NCBI RefSeq assembly: GCF_003945595.2
Contig: NW_024104365.1
Span: forward strand, 4,931,049-4,995,048
Length of the DNA stretch: 64,000 nt
Direction of reading: 5' to 3'
Source of the DNA: Pipra filicauda
Lineage: Eukaryota; Chordata; Aves; Passeriformes; Pipridae
Both the position numbers and the translations under genes were made by a program. Numbering within the stretch: the first letter of the stretch is position 1; the number at the start of each line of letters is the position of its first letter. Below are positions 34,544-48,000 of this stretch, one piece after another. The notes beneath the pieces are model-generated. The model did not search any database. It was not told the DNA's origin and saw nothing but the letters and a program-made list of their open reading frames with translations.

Positions 34544-37500
34544 ATAAAAAACTTTTGCACTGCAAAGGAAGAACCCCAGAGACATGGTACGCACTCAAGA
34601 GTCACCATTTCTTGTCTCCTGTGGGGAACTCCAGGCTGCCTGGCATGGCTGCTTGGACATGAGCTTCTTAGTACTCATGAGCATGTGGGTGTGAAAATAT
34701 GACTGAGCGAAATCTATGAGAGTCAACATGAGTGACTGAGATTGGGTTTCTTTAAAGTAAATAGTGACTTCCCTTTCATTCCGGTCTTGAGTTGAATTTT
34801 GTCACATTAATTTCATACTGCACACAGTCAATGAATTACAAAAGAGTCTCTAATTTTATAGTCTCTGCAAAGGAGGAGGATAGCTGTTTGACCAGACCTA
34901 TTTTCTATAAAAGCCTATTTTTGTTATTTTTTATTTGAATCTCATAATAAATCTACCAGTGTGGTGTTTCACAACAGTACCATGGCAACAAGTGTATCAT
35001 CAACCCCCACAAGCTTTCTCTGATATTGGAGTATGAACATTATTCTCAAATTTGTGTGCTCAGAGATCTCTTTTAGTAGAATGTCAGCAGACCAGCACCT
35101 TTCAGTCAACTCTCACTATGCCTCATTTCAGTTTTTAGGCTTGCACATACTGAACACATGATAAAAACAAACTTCCTGTTGGATTATAAAAGAGCTATAA
35201 AATATATAATTATTTTCATGCAAAAATATGTCACTGTTCCTCAAGACAGAACATAACCACTTCTAATATGACTTCACACTTCACAATTTGGCCTCTGACC
35301 ACCTGCCTAGCAGTGGAGCTAGGAGCTAGCAACTATTTCAGCAAAATGCCTTAATATCTTCATGTATGAAAGGTAGATTTTTCCAATCAACATCTGAAAT
35401 TCCTTAGAGGTTTTCTGTACTTTAATTTCTATTTCCTCTTATCTGTATTCAAATATTTGATTTTTTTTTTTAAGTGTCAGTATTTCATCACTACCTTCGG
35501 CTTGTCAAAAAGCAAAAGCATTTCTTCTTTTGCTGTCATAACTTTGCATCCATACATTTCTTCAATTAACATGCTGATCAGATTTACTTATTTGTGGGGG
35601 GAATATAATCTAAATTTTGGTTTAGGTTATCTCTGCCAGTTGTTAACAAGCATAGTCAAGTTTTGATCACTAGTTCCTAGACACACACCAAAACACAGTA
35701 TGGTAATTATTTCATTAAAAGAATCTGTGATATAAACCAGCTGTGTATTGTTAGATAGCAGGGTTTTCTATAAGTGTATTTTACTATTGGTTGTGAGTCA
35801 TTTTCCCCTGCAGATGTGCATGGCAAGTTAATCACCCAGTTCTGAGGACACAGTTTAACAACACAGCTCTTCCTGAACACATTGCTGCTTTGTGCTTTAC
35901 CAGCTGGTGCACTCCTTCATTTCTATTTCTGTTCCAATGGTTTGGAATTATCAGTATCTCCAAACCAGATAACAAACCATTTTAGTTTAGGGTGTCACCT
36001 TCCCATTTATCTTTCTCAAGGAAGTGAAAAATAAAATACAGTCACATAATTTCTCTAGGCACATTCACATAAAATTTTTTCAAGGCTTTAATGTGTATTG
36101 TGTATGTATTTTCATAGTCTCTGAGCACACCGTGACGAGAAAATATTCAGCTGTTTCAAATTATGGATGCAGAACAAGGATCCAACGCTGCAGATAATGA
36201 GAGAAAAAAGCTTTAAGCAATTTGAAAGAAAACAACCTCAACAGGCTGTTATTGATGAACAGAAATTTTCTTTCCTGTCACAGGCCTTTTAAAATTCTCA
36301 ATAGTTATGTTGACAATTCTTTCATCTCATTAGACCAATTACAAAAGGTGTTGGTCCCCTTAGTGCCTTGTTATTGACTGCTATGGTTAATGTGGCTACT
36401 AAACCTTCAGTTAATGAAACACAGCTCTGGATTTATCCCTCCCCAAGCAACGGTCACAGAGGTTGGACAGTTACGGAATGACCAATACGACCTTGGGAAC
36501 TTCTTATCTCTTCCATTTACAGTCCAAGGCACTGAAAAAAAAAGTCACGTTACTTACCAGCTCTATCAGAAGTTTCACTTCTATCTTGGTAGTTGTGCTA
36601 ATAACGTTGACTGGAAGAAAACAATGCAGTCAATTTCTGTTCAGATTTCTTCCAGGTTTCAGAATCCTTTTTTTCAAACACTAAATGCCAACTCAAACTT
36701 ATTTCTTCAATGGCTACCAGCATTTTCTTATATAGTCCAATAACTATTCTAGAACAGTAGACATCTTCTTTCCCTCATATGCTTGAAAAAAATCTGATGC
36801 CTCACTTTTATTTGAAAATTAAGTTTGTGTAAAGCTGCTCAAACCTTATACCAATTCTTAAAATATTAAATAGAAATTAACTAATTTAAAGGAATATTTA
36901 TTTTGGAACATAAGTCTCAGCTGCAATTCTGCCAGTTTTGCTCACAATTTTCATGTTCCCCATCCTAAATTGTCATATCAAACATTCACATTTTTGGGAG
37001 TCTGCTATCACAGTGACAAACATAAACAGATTACGCAGCAGTAGCTGTAGCATCCCAAGAAGCTACACTTGCTATTCAGGTATCCAGTGCCAATGAATCT
37101 TACAGGGCAGAGACACACACATAAAAATCAGAGAAGCTCTAAGGATTCAGTGAAAGTTTATTTACCTAAAGCCCTCTGGCCTCCTCCTTTCTGTCTTTCC
37201 AGCTAGTTAATCTGTAATTGCACAATTCAGACAGTAAAAAAGAAACATGCAAGTCGCAAAACTCTCAGTGCTTTTTCATCATTTACAACAAGCAGTTGAA
37301 CAAGGTGTAGCATTCCCTAGGTACTTTACTAATATCAATCATATCCTGCTTTTGCAGAAAAATAACAACTGCAAGTTTTGCATAGAGAGAAGAAATTATA
37401 AAACTCCTCCTAAGCAGAAAATGCCAGAAAAAAAACCCCTAATATCTGCTACAGTTAACTTGAACAGAAAATACTGCCTAGCCACTAGATATAATTTAAA

Positions 37501-38249
37501 TTATTTATGTCAAGGCCAAAAGATATTTAGTCTAAATGGCTTTTAAATGACTCATTATACATTCAGTGTAACACTTCAGAAAGGAAAAAGCCACCAACAA
37601 ATATTTTAAAGGTGTTAAAATGGTCACTTTCACAAATATCCCTCTGTCCAAGAAGTCCGAGGATCTGCACAGTTAAATACAGAGTTTTTTCAGTCCACAA
37701 AAAACCCCAGAACAGGAGTCCTCTCAAACTTCACCAGATAGCCTTTGTGACAGACAATGTCTTCTATGTACTGAAGCCTTCTCACAAAGAAACCAAAGAT
37801 AAAAGAAACTGGGTATAAGAAAAAACGTTGCCTGACTTACTAGACTAGGTGTTTTTCTTAAGAGCAGGTTCATCTAAATACACTGCTTTATTTGAAATAA
37901 TTCAATTTAATTAAATATTATTTTAAAAATATTTATAACATTTTTGTTAGGTTTAATTTTCTGCTTACCAGGTTCAGCCTGAGACCTAATTGCAAAGACC
38001 CCCGAGACCATACTACAGGTTGCTGTTGTGTATGTAACTGTAGCAACAGTAAAATAGAGCAAGCTCAGCACCTTGAAACAAGATTTTTGAAGCATCTTTA
38101 CTTTCCTTAAAGCTCAACTCGCATCCTCATTCCTGTGACTTTACTTCCTCTTCCCTGCAGTACACGATATTCCGTGTCAGTACAGACTGTTATAGCTGAG
38201 TGTTGGGTCTCTGGTTTAGCCAGTGTCTGTTTGTATGTCTTCAGATCTG
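34544..38249. other. intergenic, no gene recognised
   Basis: AT-rich sequence. ORFs of up to 117 codons (36390-36743, overlapping in two frames) have no recognisable content. No retroviral coding sequence is seen between the two LTRs. Confidence 0.45.
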
Positions 38250-38460
38250 GAGACGCTCTCTTCACCTTGAGGTTCCCAAATAGTGCTCAGTAGGCATCTA
38301 TCAGGCCCTGGCAGAGTGGTAAGTTATAACATAGCCAGGGCATCCTTTTTTCAAATACTTAATCACTTTCTTCAAGATCCTGCACTTGTTCAGGGAAGTC
38401 CCAGACTGTTGGAGGTGACAACCCTTGTAGGTGCCTGCCCATATTCTCCCACATGCCTTG

Positions 38461-38979
38461 CTACTCATACCACCTTGGGACATACCCCTGTGTGATGTTC
38501 CTGAATAGTGAATTAACCTTAGGAAAAGCTGGAAACATATTCTTGAAACATGATAATAGGAATATTTTAGTTACCAAAAGATGCTCAAGATACCAAAGAG
38601 TTAGTGTAAAAAGGCAGAAAACATCTACCCCACAGAAAAAGAAGGGGAAAGTGCCTTTCTTTGTTTCATCCACCAACTGGTTCTTGGAGGAGAACATAGA
38701 AAATGTGTAATTGTTCATTGTCTTCATGAGATGGTTCCCAAAGTACAGGGAAGGCAACAATGCAGGGCCCAAATACCAGATTAGGCTCAAGGCCAATGCT
38801 TTTATCATAGTTCTCCCAGGCAAAACACAACCAAACAACACACTGCACAGCAAATGGAAGAAGTCAAATTCAGCCTTTAACAAGCTCTCCAATTTGATGC
38901 AGAGCAAAAAAATAGGGAGTAAGGCAGTGATTAGATAAACCAATGCTGTCAACAAGTAAATCAACAGCACAGCCACCAA
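38461..38979 (-). CDS. 172-codon hydrophobic ORF in the ERV leader
   Basis: It is open from ATG to stop without interruption, about 90 nt after the primer-binding site. It has about three membrane-type stretches: residues about 2-27 (VAVLLIYLLTALVYLITALL), about 59-80 (KALALSLIWYLGPALLPSLY) and about 110-145 (VDVFCLFTLTLWYLEHLL). Charged linkers join them and there is no gag-like zinc knuckle. It belongs to the retroelement. Function and expression are unknown, and the intact frame in a decayed provirus is unexpected. Confidence 0.5.
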   Translation of the reverse strand: MVAVLLIYLLTALVYLITALLPIFLLCIKLESLLKAEFDFFHLLCSVLFGCVLPGRTMIKALALSLIWYLGPALLPSLYFGNHLMKTMNNYTFSMFSSKNQLVDETKKGTFPFFFCGVDVFCLFTLTLWYLEHLLVTKIFLLSCFKNMFPAFPKVNSLFRNITQGYVPRWYE

Positions 38980-39056
38980 CTGTTACACAGATAATAATTA
39001 TCAGTTCCCTCTAACACGCTGTGGTCAACCTCTTATATCAAACCCTTCAAGCCCAA

Positions 39057-39071
39057 CACCTTTGGGTGCCA
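39057..39071 (-). other. retroviral primer-binding site
   Basis: The minus strand reads TGGCACCCAAAGGTG, close to TGGCGCCCAACGTGG-type PBSs of avian ERVL relatives. The exact tRNA is not assigned. Confidence 0.6.
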
Positions 39072-39082
39072 AAAAGGACTAT

Positions 39083-39592
39083 TGCAGTTTAACTTCACCC
39101 AGCTGCTCAGTCACTCCTCCACAGTGGGATAGGGGTCAGAATCAGAAGGGTAAGAGTGAAAAAATCTGTAGTTTAAAATAGTTTAATAGGTAACAAGACC
39201 CAAAACAAAACCAAGAAAAAGAAATTATGCGAAAATCCCTCAACTGCTCACCACCAGCTGACCAGTGCCCAGCCACTCCTTGAGCAACTGTTGCTCTGGC
39301 AAACTTTCTCCATAGTTTTTATTGCTGAGCATGACATGATACAGCATGGGATATCCCTGTGGTCAGTTGGGGTCAGCTGTCCTGGCTGTGTCCCCTCCCA
39401 ACTCCTTGTGCATCCCCAGCCCGCTCACTGGTGTGGCGATGTGAAAAGCAGAAAAGGCCCTGACTGTGTGCAAGTGCTGCTCAGTAATTGCTAAAATACC
39501 CCTGTGTTACCAATACAGTTTGCAGCACAAGTCCAAAACACAGCCCCATCCCAGCTACTGTGAAGAAAATGAACTCTCTTCCAAAACTATCA
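39083..39592 (-). mobile_element. avian ERVL-type 5' LTR
   Basis: On the plus strand it runs from TGCAGTTTAACTTCACCC to CCAAAACTATCA. It shares blocks GGTCAGTTGGGGTCAGCTGT, CTGGCTGTGTCCCCTCCCAA and CCAGCTACTGTGAAGAAAAT with 33965-34543. The PBS to its left marks it as the 5' LTR of a minus-strand provirus whose other end is lost. Confidence 0.82.
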
Positions 39593-40680
39593 GAGTCCAA
39601 GTCTTTATAAATAAATTAACTCATACTGGATACTTAATTTGCATGTTACAGAAGTAACAACAGAGAAGGGAAGCTGGTAGAGAAGGAATTATTCAGGAGG
39701 TAAAACCCCACAATTATAATCTTAGTATAACTAAAACCAAAACAGTAGAGGGTGTGTGCATATAAATGCATCACATTAGATTAAGTCTACAGACATTTTG
39801 TTTACAGAGTTGAACATGTGTTAATCATTAATACAACCCTAAGTAAATCTACAGCAATATTTTGTCGACTACAGTTCACTGTTTTTCATAGGCCAACTTT
39901 CAGCAAGTAAGCAGAACAGTTACACGTATATTTAGATGTATCTATACATACGCATAGATACATATTCAATTCTGAATACATACTACCTTTATAGGTTTGT
40001 TAGCAGACAAAACTCTATCAATTTGAGGTCTTAGTTCAAAAAGCGTTGCACAACTGTAGGAAATTGTCAGTTCTGCTCCCAGGGCAAAGCGGAAAAAGTT
40101 AGAAAAAGAGAGGTATTTGGAAGAAGCCATCATGATGTACACGATTTCTATTAATACGTGAATACAGAAATCTTCTTGAACGGCAAAACAACTTTACAGG
40201 ATATATGCTCCTAATGATGAATTGCCTTTTGAGGTAGGTGTTCCTACACCGATTTCCACAAATGAACAAAAGTGTGAAGCATGTAGGGCAGAGGAGAAGA
40301 AAGCGGTCTGCCTCTTAACACAGCATTATGGTTTCACTGTCTAGAAGTGTTTATCTCTGATTTTTTCCTTTTTAAGGAAAAGAATTTTATACAAACAAAA
40401 TTTTTTTCAGAAACATAATCGGTAAAAGCAGTTACCCAGCATTTCCCTGCCAGGATGAGCTGTTTTGGAAAAACCTTTGATGAGTAATGGCAACATATGT
40501 GATTCACGCTACACTACAGAAAATGTCATAAGGAATAGATGATTTCTACTGTTATGTGATGAAAAGTTTTGAAGACTTCCTAATATTAACTGTTTTGGTG
40601 AATAACAACTTGTAGTTACGGTAACATTGTACTTGTGTCAAATGTGATGGACTCAAAACTGATGTCTCAACTAATAATCT
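39593..40680. other. intergenic, downstream of DOCK9
   Basis: AT-rich. Holds the small minus-strand ORF at 39966-40133. No repeat is recognised. Confidence 0.45.
39966..40133 (-). CDS. unrecognised 55-codon ORF downstream of DOCK9
   Basis: It begins MMASSKYLSFSNFFRFALG, followed by AELTISYSCATLFELRPQID. The frame is open a further 22 codons upstream of the first ATG, giving a hydrophobic stretch (CIHVLIEIVYIMMASS). There is an AAAG|T acceptor-like site about 65 nt upstream, and AAG|GTAGTA could be a donor. It could be a small gene, an exon, distal DOCK9 3' UTR or chance. Confidence 0.15.
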   Translation of the reverse strand: MMASSKYLSFSNFFRFALGAELTISYSCATLFELRPQIDRVLSANKPIKVVCIQN

Positions 40681-40688
40681 AAATTCTC

Positions 40689-40694
40689 TTTATT
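40689..40694 (-). terminator. candidate DOCK9 polyadenylation signal (distal)
   Basis: The plus strand TTTATT reads AATAAA on the minus strand, about 1.25 kb after the stop codon. Confidence 0.3.
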
Positions 40695-40932
40695 GACAAA
40701 GAATATGAAGTAAACCCTAGAAGTGTCTGCATCTCATCTTACACTCAAGTTGCAAAAAGCCATTTTTTTTTGATCAAGATTTCATATTTCCCAAATGTCA
40801 GGTATAAATCTAAAATTAAAAACCAGAGCACACAATGAGAAAAGTAACTACCTTTTTCCTTTTAATATAGATGTAATACAGAATGTTTAATTACAGCAGA
40901 ACGGTGCTTCCAGTTAAATAAAATTAAAAACC

Positions 40933-40938
40933 TTTATT
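40933..40938 (-). terminator. candidate DOCK9 polyadenylation signal (proximal)
   Basis: The minus strand reads AATAAA, about 1.0 kb after the stop codon. Confidence 0.3.
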
Positions 40939-41945
40939 TTCCCCAAATATAAAATTACTAAATTAATGTCTTAAAAGAATAAGAATATGGAAAAAGCTTT
41001 AAATAATACCACCATTTACCACAGTAACCATGATTACCAATTACATACTCCATTGCTTTGGCAAAAAGGTTTTTTTTCTTTTAATAACTGCATATAAACC
41101 TAACATAGCAAAGACTGTATACATCTTTATATTGCACTTATTTATATACAGGAATAAATGAACTGTAAAGTCTGCATATACTTGGAATGAGCAGATTTTC
41201 AAAATAAACTGAAAGCAGAATGGTAAGAGCTGGTATGAATATTAAAAAAATGATTAGAAATGTAATACATTTATGTACAGACTGTATGGACTGTATTAAC
41301 AAACAATATGTACATAACAATTTACTACTATTGATACTGTAGTATAATTCAGTGTTCATTAATACAGACCTTTGGTTGTATTTAGTTGTTTAGTAAGATT
41401 TAAGCTCACATACCTCCAAAATGCAACAAGGTATAAAATAAAGCACAACAATTTGCCAAATGGTACAAAAACTACTATTGTCAGTTCCATTAAACCCCAA
41501 AAACTAGTGTCTCTGTCAAGCCCCAAAATAGTTCTTGTATTAGGAATCTCTATGTGCCATACACAAAAAGAACACCTGAATGTTACATATCTGCAAAATT
41601 ACATCCCACAACACTTTTTTGTAATGTGCAATTCATTTTAATAATACTTTCTAATGAACAACAGAAGCTAGCTTCAACTTTATAATTTTCCAACACGCAC
41701 TTCTGCAACGACATTGTGAACACTTTTAAATTTTACCAGCGAGATTAAAAAATATATGTGCACCTCCCTTACTCTAAAAGACTATTACCAGTAACTGCTA
41801 TTTGCTAAGTGTGCTCAAACATTCGTATGAATTATGCAGCTTGCACGTGCCCAACATTTAGCTTCAAGATCATCCTGAGTTTGCACACGATGAAGCCAAT
41901 CCACAAATTTCGAAAGAAACGAACATACTTTCCTTTACAAAACAA

Positions 41946-42068
41946 TCATGCAACTGAAGAAGAACTGGGCATCCCATGAACTGTTGTGCTTGTTGGAGTT
42001 CCACTTATGGCGTTGAAAATGTGTAGTGAGTTAGGCATGACACTGGCCTTTTCTTCAACCGGAGTAAT
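41946..42068 (-). CDS. DOCK9: DOCK9 terminal coding exon
   Basis: 123 nt including TGA at 41946-41948. It encodes [19 protein letters not shown], then [21 protein letters not shown]. This C-terminal tail is specific to DOCK9. The acceptor is ttattttaag. Confidence 0.96.
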   Translation of the reverse strand: MTPVEEKASVMPNSLHIFNAISGTPTSTTVHGMPSSSSVA

Positions 42069-45000
42069 CTTAAAATAAAAAACACGTATTTACAAAATTG
42101 TTACAAAATGAGACAAGCATTTATCAATTTCATGATGTGCTGCTTATCAACTCAACCTCCCAGTACTTTCTCAATTGCACAGAGCTTCTTAAGGCTGGTT
42201 ACTCTATTCAGCCATCCTCTCCTAGGCAGGGGCAGTAGTTATTTCTCCAATATCAGTTCTCCTAATTTAGATATTACATTGTCCTCTGTAGAGGATGCTT
42301 AGATAGTTTCTCTCATTCCTCCTAACTTTCAAAAGGAGATCCACAGTGACAACAAGCTCACTTTCTGCTCTTTTTTGGTTTTCCTTTCTTAACCTTAGAA
42401 GTATGATTTGAGCACTTCTTTCTTACAAAAAGCTATTGAAGCACCAGGAAGACTTCATGCTTAACAGCTATAAACAAATTGATACTACGATAAGAAACAC
42501 TGTAAAAAAAAAAAGGAATTATTAGACAAACTAAGAGAACAGAAGTAGAGAAAACTAATTACCATCCCATCTGATCATATTGGCAAGCAGCAGAGGAGAA
42601 AAAAAAGAAAAATCTGTTAAGATTCTTTTATATATATTTTAGAACAAAATATTTGCAGTTGTTAAAAACCCAGTGTTGCAATACAGCTAATGGTTTATTC
42701 AGCGACATTAGAACAAACCCCGTGCAAAGCTACTTTTCCCAGACCAGCAATAGGCAGGCACATAAAGGTGACATTTTTCAAGATTTCAATGAAAGAACCT
42801 GATGTTTCTAAGCCTTCAGGGGAGTTTTTGAAATTATCTACTTCAGGGGAGTCTAATTTAAGAAAAAACAAACCACAAAACCCAAAAAACCCCAAACCAT
42901 CAACAACGTTACATGTTTTAATTATTTACAACTAATGACATCTGTATAAAAAGAATACAGTGGTAGGCTAATAGCATATACTGCAGTCAGTGATGTACTT
43001 TCATATTGTGCTCACCCTATATATATATCAGTTGTTTTTCTAAAAGTAAACAAAGAGAAGAAGGGGCAATGTGATTTACTCCTGAAATTTCAGGCATTAC
43101 ATGCTTTTTCTTATCATCAATCTTCGGAAATTTATACACTTTAGCATTTTTTAAACATCCAAATCTAGCACTGAGTTCAAAGTATTTTTTTGTTGTATAC
43201 AAATTGTCATATTCTTTTACTTTTTCCTACGCCAGAGGAATGCTAATCTTGCTTTTATCATCAAATTATTTGACCAAAACACTTGCCTCCCTCTTCAAAA
43301 GGGGTATTCTGTACAGCTGTCTAATTCTCTCAAGTATTTTGTTCATCTTAATCAGCTTTCCAATCAGTTATCCTCCTTTCTAGAACCCTCTTCTGCATTC
43401 TGCTTTTCAATTAATCACATTGAAATATAGTCAAACTGTCCCATTATTGTCAGCTAAGCAATCTCTTTTTCTGTTTCATGGATCTTTCAAAACTGTTTTC
43501 TTCTACATGCATATGTGAAAGATACTGTTTTTTATTAAAAAAAAAACCCAACCACACAAATTCTGGAAAAATGGTATCACTTCCTATAAACTTTGTTTCA
43601 CAATATTTTCTATCATTGGTGGTTAAAATGAGTTAGTTTTGTCATAAGCTCTTCTCTGTGATAGGATATCAAAATAAGAGAATGAAAATAAAGCCTATGT
43701 GCTTGCCATATTCATGTGCTTCACCATAATGATATCATATCACAGAGCCACTCATAGCACAGCACCTGAGAAAGTGCAGACTAGGATGCATTGGTTCTCA
43801 GACTAAAAAAAGTTTCTATTCTGGTCATACATCTAAGGAAGTCTCATAGACTTGTGCTTGAAAGGTAAAATATTATCAGAAAACACAGTTATTTCTTGTG
43901 AGGCAGAAATGCAGGTCTTGAGGGTTAAGAACTATTCTATGGCTCTGGGAAAAGGTTATACAAGTAACAGTGGATGTAAGAAAAGGAACCTTAAGTGATG
44001 AATATGATGAATAAAAATGTCAAGAAGGCAGGGATCAAGCATGAAACTTCAGCCCTTCCTGTCCTCCTGGAAATAATATCTTTGCCTTTGAAGTCAGGAG
44101 ACATTTCTACTACAGAACCCAGATGCAAGGTCCTATGTTTCACTACACAAGAGTTCTGGTTTTCCTTCTCCCATATCTTTAGCTTGTCAGTAGTGGGCTT
44201 CTCTCAAGAAAATGTACTGAAATACCTCTTGAAAGATGTAACTGTTGCAAAAGTACATGTTTGTATCTCCATAATCTAATGAAAAAGGGCTAAGCTTTCA
44301 GCACAAATCCCCCTACAGTTACCAGGAAGTACAGAATAAAATTAGCTTTTTGAGTCACTGAATAGACACCTCTGCAACCACACATATTAATTTAATTAAA
44401 TTTGGTTTATCTTTACTGCAGTCTTCCTTGCCTACAAAAAACCAGGCTGGTGCCAAGAAAATTCACAAACAGAAAAAAAATTAAGGTCCTCAATTTCGTG
44501 ACATGCTTATTCTCAGATAAGAAAGAAAAAAAAAAAAGAAAATCCTTTTGTATAAAGCACTACATACATTTTTCCTATTGCTTTCACATTATAGTTACAT
44601 TCTGAACGATGGTATGTATAACAATTTCAGCACATACTTGTTCATGCATTATTTCAGAAAGCTCTTTTGCCATTTCTCTGTAGTTGGCCTTCATTTCTTC
44701 TTGATATTCCAACTGGTCTTCCTTTATAAGTCGTTCATTTACACCCAGAGCATGGCCACAGGCTTCAACAAATTGCCTGATTTAGAGAAAATAAAGAAGT
44801 TTTCAATCACAAATCCAAAATATTGATTTAAAATGTCAGTTCAAAGTATGTTTTAATCAGAACACTATAAAAGTTAAAAGTTTTTAAAACATTCTTATGG
44901 TATGAGTCTAGAAAGAAAAGTAAACTTTTTCTCCCCTTTCCCCCACCTCCAAAAAAAGGCAAACCTACCTAAAAACTTCCTTTAGTAGCTTTACTTTATT

Positions 45001-48000
45001 GTCTGGATATCTTTTGGTGTTTGTGTCATCTAAGAAAGCTCTTGCATATGCTAATGGACCAGCATTAACCTAAAAAGAACAAGAATTAAAAAATACTCAG
45101 TTATCTGACATTGTCTTAGCAATAACAGGTACTGCAGGTGTCTATCAGATTTTATTTTCTTATGAGAACACACTGATTTCAAAAAAGCTGGGCTTCTAAA
45201 CCAAGAAAACTGCTAGAGCTGAAACATAAGAGCAGAAGTGGTCTCTCCAGTAATCTGTATTAACCTGTCCTGGCACAAAGAAACCACTTCAGTGATGTGG
45301 CAAAGTAACTGCAGATACTGCCCATCTGTCATCTTTGCTTATGAAATTAGGGTGTGAAAATGAGCTAAATCTAATACTGTTTGGTCTGCTTATCTATTAA
45401 AAACAGTTTTCCAAGTTGCAAATTCTGCAATAATTCATAGATGTTTAATTGCACTCTTATGGCAGCTACATGAAAAGTGGATTCAGTGAGTTCTGACTCA
45501 TCCCTATTATTCCTTTATATTAACAGTAAGAGCCCCTCCCTTCTCACCCCAAACACTAGCCTGACAACTTGCTGATTCTGAAACCTTGGCTTGGTTTTTT
45601 TTCTCTTTTCTGTTCAACATTTTCATGTTCATTTCAGATGACTGTGCTTACGGTTCCTTTGTTTTGAATCAGTTAAAAATAGTAGAGCGGCACTTTTGTC
45701 ACTTCATTTTGAAGATCCTTACCATATTGATTTGTACATGTTAAAACTATTGTTTTAGAAACATTTTTTTTAAAAAAACATTTAAAAACTATTGCTTTTA
45801 AAACCATGTACCCTATTTTGGGGAGTCTGATGATTTCTTTATATGTTCAGTTCTTGCTTGCCTTAGGCAAAAAGAAATGTTGCACAGTGAGATTTTCTGC
45901 CACTAACTTCCTCCTATATTTTGTCACTCTCTACCTCAATAGGGATCTTAACAAAATATGTTGGACCTACTGTGGGCAGACCTACAGCTAGGCCAAATAT
46001 GTTCATTCATCCTCCTATTCAGCCACTATTTTGTTGTAGTTTCAGCTTTACACCAAAACCTGGTGGGGCTCAGGCTGCAACAGATTCCAGAGATGAATCT
46101 TAATTCTTTCATGTAACTGTCTATGGTCACTGTTTATATGACACATTTTTAGTGTTTTTCCTATTCAGGAAATAACTGCAAACAGTGAGAATATTTCTAA
46201 TTCAGGATATAATTTTTCAGGAACAGAAGCAAATGAAATAGCTGCATGGCAAAGGTCTTACCTGAACACTGACACTTCCCTGTAGCTTCAGCTGCAATTT
46301 GATCATATCTACTTCAGTTGAAGAGCAAAGCTGTCTGAGTTCTGCAACTTTTTTACTCATTTCATCAATGGCTACTTCAATTGGGTTTAGATCAGTATGG
46401 TGCTGGTACATTACTGGAATGCGCTTTTTCACATATGGGAAACAATGTATAGCTATGGATGGAAACAAGTTTACTACAGTTAGGAAAATGTTTTTGAATA
46501 AAGTGAGTTTTGAGACAATCTTATGCTAAAAATCTCATTTTGATGTAATTAGTTGCCCAATTTAATAACTTATATATTATAATAACATATATATATTATA
46601 ACTTACATAATTAGAAATAGTAATGTACAGGGAAATAAAGCACTGAAAATGTAAATATGCACACCTTTACATTCATTACAGCAAAGATCGATCATTGTCA
46701 TTACTGCTACGAACAACCACAAAGAAATAAACCATTGGAACTTAATTCATATGAGAACTGTAAAAAGAATTGTTTATCATTCACATATCTCAAGAAGAGA
46801 AGAATCAAAAATAGCAAAGCTGTACTTTCTATTTCCTCACAACTACTGGCCATGGACAGCTAACATTATAGTCACTTATTTGTTTTTACAACTATATTAA
46901 TATAGAAACACACTTAACAGGGACAAAACACAAAACAGTCTTTTTCTAAGAGCAAGGAAAGCTAGACTCCAGATTCGCAATTCTTGAAACTTAAAGAAAA
47001 AAAGATAATAATTTTGAGGATTCTCTACTGAAGAAACCAATCTGAAAAACCTAGTTATGGCTAAAAATATGAAACGGATTTTAGCTGATAGCTATAAAGG
47101 ACTTCATTAAGTGAAATGGAAAAACCTATACAGAACAGAATTAGACCATTTGATGCATTTAATGCTTCCATCAAAGCATTCCATTCAATCAGTACCTGTC
47201 AAAATAGTCCGTCGCTTACACTGCTCTTCTACTCCTCCTTGTCTTTTACCAGCTTGAGTAAAAGGCATCTCAAACATAAAGCGACGAATGTTATGAGTCC
47301 TTTCAAAATCTGTTTTTCTTTCTTGCAACTCTTTTTCTTCAAAGTATGGAATTACATGCGTAACTTGAATATATGCATATTTTGAATCTAAATCTTTAGG
47401 ATTTACCTTAAAAACAGGACAAAAAAAAAATCAAATAGCTACATTGTGAATAAAGTGGATTCAGTAATAGTTACACAACTTTCAGAAATTAAATTTGGTC
47501 TCTTAACCTTTAAATTATTGAAAATACAGGAAATCTTCATGCCTTCACAGGGTTTTCCTGCTTTCAGCTTTCAACTATTAGGAAGACAAGGCAACTAGAT
47601 GCATTACAACGCATTGTGGATTTTTTTGTTGGTTTTCGTTTATTTTTTTATTTTTTTTTAAATCACTCATGATCATTAAATCTAGTCCTTGCATTAAGTT
47701 CTCCTCTCCTTTTAAAGTTCCAATACTGAAATGCCCACCAATGCTGCACTCTCAGGCCAAGAGGTACAGAAAGTTTTGATCTTACTGGTAGAATAAAGAA
47801 ACAAAAGAGCCAGGAAAATATAATAAGAGAAAATAAAGCCTGAGGTTGAGGCAAAAGTCACCATAAAGTCCGAGGTTGAGGTGTAAAAAGGGAAAAATTT
47901 CCAAAGAATGACTGTGCACGAATGGGCAAGAAATATAACTGAAGTTAACACAGAATATGATCATAATCCAAACTTGTTCTAATATACAATTATTGTTTTG

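Larger units (their letters stand above)
38250..39082 (-). mobile_element. ERVL-type leader/internal fragment with primer-binding site
   Basis: It directly follows the LTR at 39083-39592 in element orientation. The minus strand reads TGGCACCCAAAGGTG at 39057-39071, eleven nt from the LTR, as a tRNA primer-binding site. The leader continues into the 172-codon ORF (38461-38979) and then degraded sequence. No gag, pol or env is present, so the element is deleted. The left boundary is approximate. Confidence 0.7.
40680..41945 (-). other. DOCK9: DOCK9 3' UTR (approximate)
   Basis: Minus-strand sequence after the DOCK9 stop. AT-rich with no repeat insertion. The 3' limit is set only by candidate AATAAA signals at 40933-40938 and 40689-40694. 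Confidence 0.45.

Noticed and set aside
36390..36743. 117-codon plus-strand ORF as a gene
   Set aside because: It overlaps another open frame, has no recognisable motif, and lies in AT-rich intergenic sequence.
33965..39592. The two ERVL-type LTRs as the ends of one 5.6-kb provirus
   Set aside because: They share orientation, but no polypurine tract adjoins 34543 and no gag, pol or env sequence lies between. LTR 33965-34543 is better read as a solo LTR and 39083-39592 as part of a separate deleted copy.
47835..47885. Short repeated CTGAGGTTGAGG/CCGAGGTTGAGG units as a tandem array
   Set aside because: Only two copies, about 33 bp apart. Too little to call a structured repeat.
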